This document shows, in pieces, positions 55,558-64,000 of a stretch of 64,000 nucleotides of DNA. Made by a program: the position numbers and the translations under genes. Location of the stretch: positions 30,339,020-30,403,019 of the forward strand of contig NC_080546.1 in assembly GCF_028640845.1 (NCBI RefSeq), given 5' to 3'. The notes below the pieces were generated by a model. It worked only from the letters and a program-made list of their open reading frames with translations, ran no database searches and was not told the origin of the DNA. The number at the start of each line of letters is the position of its first letter. Within the stretch, counting starts at the first letter, position 1. This DNA comes from Ahaetulla prasina. Taxonomy: Eukaryota; Chordata; Lepidosauria; Squamata; Colubridae.

Positions 55558-56595
55558 CATTGTAATCTATCTTGTTCCATTACATAGGTCAGATAAAACT
55601 TGAATGCATGAGCAAACACATGTTTAACCTTTTTTTTCTCACCAGGAAGGTAATAAGCCTTGAATACTAAATAATACCAGTCATTTCTTTGTTTTGTTAT
55701 TTCAAACCAGCATGTAGAAGCCTTTTGTACACGGCCTTGTTTTTGTTATTATTGATTTATTACTATTGCTGCTGCTGTCACCACTAGTTGGTCTCAGTTT
55801 TGCTCTTGAAAAAGCTTTCCACAATTAGACAGCACCTCTTCGGCTTTGGTCCAAAGAGCAATGAATAGGTCAGATCAGCAAGTGACTTTTTTTATTCATT
55901 AACATACTGGTTGACTGATGGAAGTTTCTAACAGCATTAAGACTTTAAGCTCTTGGTACATGGATTTACATCAGACCCTTCATAGTAGGAGAAAGCTGAC
56001 TAATCCTTGAGCTGCTCAAACTTCTCACAAAACAAAATAAACCATTACAGAACTGAGTTTGTGTATTCAATTTACTATTTCTAAACAATTTATTGATAAA
56101 AAATAATAAACTTAGATCTCAGTGAAAATGAGGAATGAGAACTATCACACATCAATTTACACTGGTACTTAGTTTATCTACTTTAAATGCCTAATTCTTG
56201 ATCATCATTTGTCACTTATTTCTTTGTCTTAATTCTATTTTAAACAAGGTCAAAATAGTTTTAGTTCAGTGCCCAATGAACTTAAAAGTTTGCTTTTATA
56301 AAATATATTTTCAATGTTTATTTTTGTTTTGGAAGAGGGTTATCTAAAAATAACACAGGAAGGACAATGACTTTATCTCTTTGGATTAAATTTTGAGAGG
56401 TCAATGTATTCATTTACTTAATTTTGAAAGTGACATACTTGGTCTTTTTCCTCATGTCATTTTCACAACTTAAGAGAGGTTAAATTTAAGCCCCAGACTA
56501 TCTCTCAGGCAACTTCATAACAGAGTGAAGATTTGAATATGTTCAGTAGTTTTAATTCCATGTGGCATCTGTGTGAATTTATTAGAACTTTTTTC
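55558..56595. other. AT-rich non-coding stretch
   Basis: Nothing recognised. Confidence 0.4.
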
Positions 56596-56740
56596 CAAAT
56601 AACATGCAAAAAAATATCCTCAGAGTTGTGCAGTATTTATAATAAATACTGTACAACACTGAGGATTTTTTGCAAGTTATTTGAAAAAAATGTATAATAA
56701 ATACTATACAACTCTGGAGATTATTTTTTGCAACTTGTTA
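56596..56740. repeat. Palindrome with an extra direct copy of one arm
   Basis: The left arm (56596-56640, containing 'atcctcagagttgtgcagta') and right arm (56641-56683, containing 'tactgtacaacactgagga') are reverse complements with few mismatches and no loop. A second copy of the right arm follows in the same orientation at about 56695-56740 ('tactatacaactctggag', 'ttttttgcaacttgtta'). The three copies are alternately spaced by A/T-rich joins. I do not recognise the unit as a known element. Confidence 0.8.
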
Positions 56741-57369
56741 TGGCCTGAGTTCTGGGAGAATAACACAAAGTAATATTTTAAGACCCAAAAGTACAGTAAG
56801 AATCTGAAATCAACCATATATCCCTATTTTACTTAGAAGCATATTTTTTGTCATAATAACATTAAGCAATACTGGTAATGTAGAGTAATTCTAAAGTTAG
56901 AAAAAGAAAAGGATTGGTAATAAAATGCCAAAATAAAGGGCTTATCTCTAAATAAAAAATTCTGCAATGAGAGATGTTATGGATCAGAAAATTGGTTTTA
57001 CAACTTTTAATTTTGGCAATGTACAATTCAGTTATGAAAGTCTATTATTTTCTGAGAATTATCCAAAATGGGCATAGTATCTGTTTTTCTTTCATTAGAT
57101 ATTTTAGCATATGCATATCTTTAAATCTCACTGAAATCAATGAAATTTTAAGATACAATTCTATTCGTTCATTCCAGAGAGACATTACCAAATAAGTTAA
57201 TAATTATCGCAACCAAAAAGCACTTAATTTGACAAAACTGTGTCAATACTATTTATTAGCTATATTCTTCATATTTAGGAAGTAGATGCTGGGGCCATAA
57301 CGTGATTGTTATTTCTTGCTTATTTTAATGCTAAATGTATATATACAACCCAAAAAGTATTTTATGTTA
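56741..57369. other. AT-rich non-coding stretch
   Basis: Nothing recognised; a 73-codon frame at 56974-57195 is without a domain. Confidence 0.4.
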
Positions 57370-57960
57370 TTTTATTTTAAATCCATGTCATCCATAAGAT
57401 TCGTAAAGATGTTTTTCCATTTGAAACAAAGCCTTCAGAGATCCTGAACAGGATATCTTAATTTTATCCACTAAGGCATGAGATTTCAAAGCTTTGTGGG
57501 TGCAGATAAGCTGCTGCTTCTTCTTTTTGCCTTACACTTCAAACAGATGTGTCAAATGAATAGTAAGCCCAACTTGGAACACTTGAAACTACTGCCAGCA
57601 TTTCTCTTCATCCATGCAAGAATCTCTTGAAGTCTAATCGTTACCAAGCAACCATGACAATGCTATTGCATGTCTGCATGAAGCGTTCTCTGCTCAGCTT
57701 GGCTCGTTTTCTGCATCTTTAATTACAAAGGAGAAATTGTCCAGCAGCCATGCTCAAACTTGCCCTTAATGAAATAGGCAACAAAAAAGGATGAGATTTG
57801 CAGGGCTCTGGGTACCTAATAGACATAATATCCAGTTTTTCTCCCCACAAAATAATACTATTGGGATAAAGGTTAATCAAAAGTAGAAAAACTGATGGGC
57901 TGAATCCATCAATAGGACAAACAGCCCAGGCGTGTGCTACTGTCAGCAAATACATACAGA
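57370..57960. other. Candidate conserved non-coding element
   Basis: A repeat-free stretch of mixed composition, unlike the AT-rich surroundings, with no credible reading frame (a 78-codon minus frame at 57719-57955 lacks a domain). It contains a consensus RFX X-box, a CTTTAATTACAAAG string with a homeodomain-like core, and 'attgcatgtctgcatg'. Such stretches in gene-poor vertebrate DNA are often enhancers (general knowledge), but constraint cannot be judged from one sequence. Confidence 0.3.
57640..57652. promoter_or_regulatory. Consensus RFX X-box
   Basis: GTTACCAAGCAAC fits the RFX consensus GTNRCC-N(1-3)-RGYAAC with no mismatch. RFX factors bind such sites in ciliary and neural enhancers. 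A single perfect match in 64 kb may be chance; its location inside the mixed-composition block is the only supporting context. Confidence 0.35.
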
Positions 57961-58199
57961 TGAACCATAGTTTTCAGGGTTTTAGTACTGTTTAGTAGTG
58001 CCAGCTGTTCCTCAGACGACAGAAACAAAACAAAACAGAACATCTACTATTTCGTATAGCATGTGATTTCAGTATACAAGCACTTGAAGGTTGAGGACAT
58101 TCTCAGGGCAAATGTTTTTTCTAAGTTTTAAGTAAAGAGAGAAAGATATATATAGAAATATAATCTTTGCACCACACCCCCAGCTTTTTTTTGTTTGTT

Positions 58200-58640
58200 C
58201 ATTTTCACTCAGACTAGGCCTCATTTACTGCTGGATTTGTGCTGGATCCTTCTGGAGTACCTCAGAGTTGTTAAGTGACAATCTAAAAGCTGATTTAGGA
58301 TTAGGATAGCTTAACCAGGTGAACCGAGGGCTTCACTTTGATTGGATAGAAAAGCAAGCGCTGTGCTTGGAAGTCCATCTAGTAATACTGAAAGGCTTTA
58401 TCAACATCCTGAGAGGAGTGCATTCAGAATAGGTGGCAACGAGAATCTCGCTAATCAGGGAAGGATTAGCTAGGGCTCAGAGCAATGCTGCGTCTAATTC
58501 CTTTTTCATGACGCTGTCCATGCACTGCAAAATGATCTGGGTGCAACACCACCACTACTATAAATATTAGATGAGCCTCTCCAGTGTTTTAATTAGCACT
58601 TTCTAAGGGAGCTGGGTGTTGAGCAGTTAGAAATAATGCA
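58200..58640. other. Second candidate conserved non-coding element
   Basis: Non-repetitive, mixed-composition sequence. It has 'cactttgattggatagaaaa', 'gagaatctcgctaatcaggg', a MEF2-like 'ctactataaatattag' and a homeodomain-like TTTTAATTAGCAC. No frame or transposon is recognised. It lies only 240 bp from the first candidate, which would fit one composite regulatory region. Confidence 0.3.
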
Positions 58641-59245
58641 GGTAGAAATTAAAAGAAGCAAAATTATTGCAAGATTTAACACTTACTCTAATATATGATC
58701 TCCACTGTCATGTTATACAATGTTCTTATGAATTGTTTGCGCTTTCTGGATATATTCTCAGAGGCTACAATTCACTTTGGGAAGGCACTTTACACCACAG
58801 AGATGATGGTGTTCATCTCAAGGAGATGAAGACCCCTTGTTGTTTGCCTTAGATAATTGTGATGTTAATACTGCAAAATTTGCCTTTTCTGCCTTCTCTT
58901 CACAGAATCCTCTTTTCTGTTACTGGGTGCCTTGGCATACGGAGTCAAAATGACACACAGCAAAACATTTTGCTCAATAAAGAGTTGTGATGCTTCACTA
59001 AAAGCAACAGAGTGCTTTGTTTGAAGCCACCCTTCAAAGTTTTGCACAGCATTAATTAGCCTTATTATCTGATATAACTGTCTCCTGTTAAAATAATATT
59101 AAGGTAATCGGTTTCTTGATGATACCAACTGCTCAGGGATGTCTTCCTTTGGGTTTTAGGCAATATTTAATTACTGGATTAGTCATTTACTATGTTGGGA
59201 GTGGGAGGGGAGACAGCAGAAAATTGGATCAACTATATTGTCTGA
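58641..59245. other. Non-coding stretch
   Basis: No feature recognised. Frames at 58667-58852 (+) and 58865-59047 (-) have no domain. Confidence 0.4.
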
Positions 59246-60520
59246 ATTTTATTTATTTATTTGTCAAACACAACGGTATATATAAATATAAGCATGGGGG
59301 GGGGAACATACGAATTGGATACAATCAAAGGGAACATTAGGACAGGAATGGTTGGCACACTGGTGCTCTTATGCACGCTCCTTACAGATCTCTTAGGAAT
59401 GGGGTGAGGTCAATAGTAGATAGCCTTTGGTTAAAGCTTTGGGGATTTTGAGAAGAGACCACAGAGTCAGGTAGTGCATTCCAGGCATTAACAACTCTGT
59501 TACTGAAGTCATATTTTCTACAATCAAGATTGGAGTGGTTCACATTAAGTTTAAATCTATTGTGTGCTCGTGTATTATTGTGATTGAAGCTGAAGTAGTC
59601 TTCGACAGGAAGGACATTGTAGCAGATGATTTTATGAGTTATACTCAGGTCATGCCGAAGGCGGCATAGTTCTAAATTTTCTAAACCCAGGAGTTCAAGT
59701 CTGGTGGCATAAGGTATTTTGTTGTGATCAGAGGAGTGGAGAATTCTTCTTGTAAAATATTTCTGGACACACTCAATTGTATTAATGTCCAAAATGAGGT
59801 ATGGGTTCCAGACAGGCGAGCTGTATTGGAGAATTGGAGAATTGGTCTGGCAAATGTTTTGTATGCTCTGGTTAGTAGTGTAATCTTTCTGGAAAAGAAG
59901 CTATGCAAGATTAAGTTTACAACTCTTAAAGCCTTTTTTGCGATATAGTTGCAGTGGGCTTTGGCACTTAGATCGTTTGATATGAAAACTCCAAGGTCTT
60001 TGACGGGGTGAGGGTCATCTACAAGGTAATGTCCATAAGCTTGCATTTAGTGTTCTGATTCTTTTTTCCAATGTGTAAGACAGAGCATTTGCTGATTGAG
60101 ATTTGGAGTTGCCAATTTTTTGACCATTCCGACACAAAGTCAAGGTCTTTTTGAAGGGTAGCCGCATTGTTGGTAGTGTTAAATAGTTTAACATCATCGG
60201 CGAAGAGAACACAATTACTTATAATATGGTCACAGAGGTCATTAATGTATAATATGAAGAGTGTTGGTCCTAGAATGCTGCCTTGGGGGATGCCACTATT
60301 GACAGGATTAGGATTTGATAGGGCATTACCTATTTTGTTGTCTGTTTGACAGGAACACTGTTATCCAATTATGGAGGGGTCCGGAGATGCCGTAGGATTT
60401 TAGTTTTAGCTTGTCATGTACCACTGAGTCAAAAGCTTTACAGAAGTCTATGTAAATTACATCTATTGCTTTGCCCTGATTTGTAGTCCATATGTTTTTG
60501 CAGTGAAGAAGTTGTAAATT
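59246..60520 (-). mobile_element. CR1-like LINE, 5'-truncated, minus strand
   Basis: Minus-strand ORF2 from the start of the reverse transcriptase core: IYIDFCKAFDSVVHDKL, then GIPQGSILGPTLFILYIND, catalytic F-A-D-D at 60193-60204, VKDLGVFISNDLSAKAH, then FARPILQFS. The C-terminal frame (59792-59382) contains CVQKYFTRRIL, LDCRKYDFSNRVVNAWNALP and ends LTPFLRDL. A ~130-bp 3' UTR ends 'tgtttgacaaataaataa'. Frameshifts occur near 59.8, 60.0 and 60.3 kb. The C-terminus is shared by fragments at 44.6 and 63.8 kb. CR1-group membership is by motif; the subfamily is not certain. Confidence 0.85.
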
Positions 60521-63477
60521 ACAGGATAATTTTTTTCTGAATTAATGAATATATACAGCATAACAAAAATCCAGACACTGCAGTCCTCTGAATTTGCTTG
60601 AGAATTCACAATTTGGGGAGATATGTAAAATCAATAATTACAAAAAGACATCATGCAATAACGACTAAACCCAACTCTTGAAATTATTCTACTATATGTT
60701 TCCTGTGATGCTAATGCCATAAATTTCAGCTATATTGATATATATGTATATTTGTCTGAATACATAATTTATTTTTCAGACTGTCTGTTAAAGCCCAGTG
60801 TCAAAACATATGTAATGCTTTAATGCTGCTTTTAAATTTTATATCAAAAGGTACATATATATGAACAACAGATTCACTTATTGATAGAATTCTTTATTTC
60901 ACATAGAAACAGGCAAGATCTTCTCCATAAGCTCCCATTTATGCACTAGCTCCATTTAAGTAATATAACGGAGTCAACTATTTCCTGAGGAAATTAACCA
61001 TGGGCTAGTAGCACATAGTCCATTCAATGACACAGTGGCATTTTTTTAAAAAGATCAGGTGGTAGATTTGTGCAACCCTTCAAAGAGAGATGGTAGCTTA
61101 TTCTCCCCAATCACGCTTTTGAGCAGTTTTGTATGGCCACTGAGAATGAAAAATAAGAAGAAAGAGACAGAAAGCCTGGAGACAATGTGCTCTATTATGT
61201 GCAGACTTTATTTCTGATTCAGAAGTAAGAAGAGAAAGCCAAGCCAACCATATGATTTTATTCACAAAACACAGCTGATTTGGAAAGTTATCTTAACTAA
61301 AAACCGCCTGAGATTATTTCCCGCTAAAACTAATCCCATTTAGGTTCATTTTCAGGATAAACCTAACTTTTTTCTTCCAACTCATATAAGTGTCTTGTGC
61401 CAACAGCTATTGTCAAGACAGAAGAAATTACCTTTAATTTCATAGAATTATAAGGTTGGAATGAATCTTAACTGATTGGTCAACATTTATTTAGAATCAA
61501 TATCCTTTATGCCTCTTGTTTTCCTCTGCTGTTTTACATCTTTCATCTTGATTTGAACCTGAAACTGACATAAAATCATGTCTTTGACTAAATTGAAAAG
61601 TGAAATCTGATTAAATTAGATTTGGTTTTATGTGCTATCAAACATAGCACTGAAAATATTTATATCCCAATGGTCAAATACATTTACTCAGGAGAAAATC
61701 TCAATTGTTTTAATTAAATTTAATTCAGAGTGTTAAAAGTTTTACATGATACTCCCAGCTCAAGAGTTCTGGCTATATAATGTACCTTTTCTCATTGCCT
61801 TAATACAGATCCAGATCTCTGTAGTTCTGTATTTGCCATTTCCATCTTTGTTATTGAAGTCATGGTCATTTTCGTTACTTTTTTAGAATAATATTTTAAA
61901 CATGAGTTGTTTTGAGTGCTATGATCATATAGCCATATAAAAGTGATTATGATAAATCTCCATCTAACTTTTCCAAAATAATGTGCAGTATATGCATCAA
62001 TTTTAGTCCATGCAGCACATTGTATCTAAATTAAAAAATACAGAAAGAGAAAAACAGATGTATAAATTCTACTATTGAAAATCTTTTTAATAATTTAAAA
62101 AACAGTAAAAGTATTGAACATTAGGAATACAAAAAAAAAGAGAGAAAAATGGTATGACATTCTTTTAGTTAAGACGAGCGGTCCTAATTTCACTTGCTGT
62201 CTTCTGGACTGCTTCAAGTGGATTTGCAGTGTTTTCATGAATGTCAACTTTTAGACATTCGTGTTTCTTCTTTTCCTATGTTTCTCACAAGACATGCATT
62301 TCATCTTTAATGCCGCATTCAGATCACAAAAAGGACCCTCCTTCCTTTAATCTTCCAGTTCTCAATATATATCCAGGTAGGCTTCAGATCCTGTGTCAGG
62401 AGGACTTCCATTTCTATCACTTCCTCCTTGATGAATGAAATTCTCCACCTAAGCAAACAAGCACTTCAGAGAACTCTCCTTGACAGGGCTGTTAATCCCA
62501 AGATCCTTCCTTATCACTCCATGATTCAAGGGTTGAGGAAGTACAGTATCCCTGCACCGCCTGGCTCTTACATAACTACATGCAAATGTTGAAACCTAAC
62601 AAGGAAATCCCTCTGTGGGTGGCTGCTTTTTTTACCATGGATCTTACAAGAACGGACACCTTTTCTGAGCCTGCATAATTTGATTTTGCAGCTACCCAAT
62701 CACATATGCAATATATGTGATTAACCTGATTAATATCATGTTGCACTATATAAATCATCTCTTCCTTCAATCGTTGAAGCCTACTTTATTTTATTAGTTT
62801 TTTCAGAGCCTTTAGCTTTATTTATATATTCTACTATAATGTAAAATACCCTAGTAGAACAATAAGCAAACAAAGAACTAAAATAAATACAAATTTTCCT
62901 CTACTATCTCCCTTTGCCTTTCTCTTCACTGAATTTTTACATTGACATTTCTTCAAGAGATGGATCTATCTTTTCTGTAAATGATAATGATCGTACTATG
63001 GAACAGCTAAAGCCAATATGGCTTCTTTTACATGTTTGAGACTACAATGTATGAAAGTGATGGTCTTGTTAAATTAAACAAGAAATGCATCAATCGAACA
63101 CATCCAACCTGTCAGTTATACAGCCCATTATTTGTTTTATTAAAATTTGTTTCAAAAAAAGTATGTTTTTAGCAAATGTAGTGTGAAACAGCAAAAGAGA
63201 ATGTGTAACTTCGAAAATTTTAACAAGCAGTTTGCATGAACTGGGCTGAAATGACTTAATTAGTAATCCTGCATTCCTTGTTTAAAAGCTGAGTGCATGA
63301 TAGCTGAACTTTTCTTTAAGACTGGCAATGTGTCAGCATTCCTCAGTTGTAGGCAGCAGACTTAGGAAAAATAAAGCAAGTCATGGGGCAAATTGTTTTC
63401 TCCTCCAACACCTTGTTCCAGCACCTTTTTTAAATCTCTTCAATACTGCCACCTCTGCCTTGTGGTTGAACTAATTT
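60521..63477. other. 3-kb non-coding stretch
   Basis: No gene or clear element is recognised. It is AT-rich with A-rich tracts near 62030-62160. A mixed-composition segment at about 61030-61340 could be examined for conservation. Small frames at 62241-62438 and 62576-62770 have no domain. Confidence 0.4.
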
Positions 63478-63620
63478 TTTTATTATTATTTGAATTTATA
63501 TCCCGCCCTTCTCCGAAGACTCAGGGCGGCTTACATTGTGTTAAGCAATAGTCTTCATCCATTTGTATATTATATACAAAGTCAACTTTTATTGCCCCCA
63601 ACAATCTGGGTCCTAATCTA
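63478..63620 (-). mobile_element. MIR-like SINE, 3' half with L2-like LINE tail
   Basis: The minus strand ends 'ccgccctgagtcttcggaga' plus 'agggcgggatataaatt', preceded by 'caataaaagttgactttgta' and 'aggacccagattgttgggg'. It is the same subfamily as the copy at 7.5 kb, but the tRNA-like head is missing. The truncation at about 63620 fits incomplete reverse transcription. Confidence 0.8.
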
Positions 63621-63820
63621 ATGGGACTAGGATTTAGCCACACTAGTGGTCTTATTCTTGTTACATCTGCTAAGGAAGCTGTGATCTAAAACATCACAAC
63701 TGATCATTCAATCACGAGAAAAGAAATATTTAAGAGGTTCTGTACTATTGCAGATGAAGTCTTCCACAAGTGTGAGAAGCAGCAGCTTGTATCCTTAAAC
63801 TCACTCCCCAAACCCTCCAA
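63621..63820. other. Unassigned stretch
   Basis: No recognisable feature between the SINE and the CR1-like fragment. Confidence 0.35.
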
Positions 63821-64000
63821 TCTTGATTGCAGAAAATGTGACTTCAGTAACAGAGTTGTTAATGCTTGGAATACACTACCTGACTCTGTGGTCTCTTCCC
63901 AAAATCCCAAAATCTTCAGCCAAAAACTGTCTACTATTGACCTCACCCCATTCCTAAAAGGGCTATAAGGGGCATGCATAAGAGCACAAGCGTGCCTACC
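63821..64000 (+). mobile_element. CR1-like LINE 3' end, running out of the window
   Basis: Encodes the ORF2 C-terminus also seen at 44.6 and 59.4 kb: LDCRKCDFSNRVVNAWNTLP-like residues (with Y to C and A to T changes and a V-N-A-W core), then LTPFLKGL and TAA, followed by the first part of the 3' UTR ('ggggcatgcataagagcac'). It is 5'-truncated at about 63821. The 91-codon minus-strand frame is a shadow. Confidence 0.85.

Noticed and set aside
55292..55603. 103-codon frame with repeated F-Y-S-I-L
   Set aside because: The repeat is translated (ATTCT)n microsatellite.

Overview
The window looks like non-coding DNA from a squamate reptile, most likely a snake. It is AT-rich, contains no host protein-coding gene that I can recognise, and is filled with vertebrate transposon families. 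The snake/squamate assignment rests on the mix: BovB/RTE LINE 3' ends, a Sauria-type tRNA SINE, LINE tails that run into (ATTCT)n pentanucleotide arrays (reported for snake CR1/L3 LINEs), CR1 and L2-like LINEs, one L1, and many small DNA elements with CAGNGGTG-type ends. The host locus (intron or gene desert) cannot be told from the sequence.

Layout. 1-8.4 kb: a 127-bp hAT-like element, an old RTE/BovB fragment split by a nested MIR-like SINE, a hAT-like element with an internal 42-bp minisatellite, another hAT-like element, two more SINEs and a CR1 3' end. 8.4-14.9 kb: a TA-flanked DNA element, a long imperfect inverted repeat, two hAT-like elements, a (ATTCT)n-tailed LINE end and a Sauria SINE. 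15-22.5 kb: a SINE, a BovB 3' end, a CR1/L3-type 3' end with an open C-terminal frame, and a truncated U2 snRNA pseudogene. 22.5-27 kb is nearly free of recognisable repeats. 27-36 kb: a hAT-like element, an L2-like 3' end and a 3.8-kb 5'-truncated L1 with a probable target-site duplication. 36-47.5 kb: a dispersed repeat, a 43-bp hAT-like micro-element, a solo LTR, a BovB fragment, a CR1-like 3' end, a decayed Ty3/gypsy gag-pol fossil and a hairpin-bearing hAT-like element. 49.8-56.8 kb: two further hAT-type sequences, a young L2-like LINE (one stop in 432 codons), a hAT-like element, the longest (ATTCT)n array and an unusual palindrome cluster. 57.3-58.7 kb: two mixed-composition, repeat-free stretches that could be conserved regulatory DNA, one with a consensus RFX X-box. 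59-64 kb: a CR1-like LINE on the minus strand, a SINE tail and the start of another CR1-like fragment that leaves the window.

How the parts relate. Several elements depend on others: MIR-like SINEs carry two different LINE-like tails, one nearly identical to the end of the L2-like LINEs present here; the Sauria SINE is known to use BovB machinery. The clearest internal system is a set of hAT-like non-autonomous elements. Six of the CAGNGGTG group have 8-bp target-site duplications visible by eye (three perfect, three 7/8; a seventh 6/8), and four copies differ in how many times a ~42-bp internal unit is repeated (4, 2, 3, 1). All assignments are by reading and recall; no alignment or database search was run.
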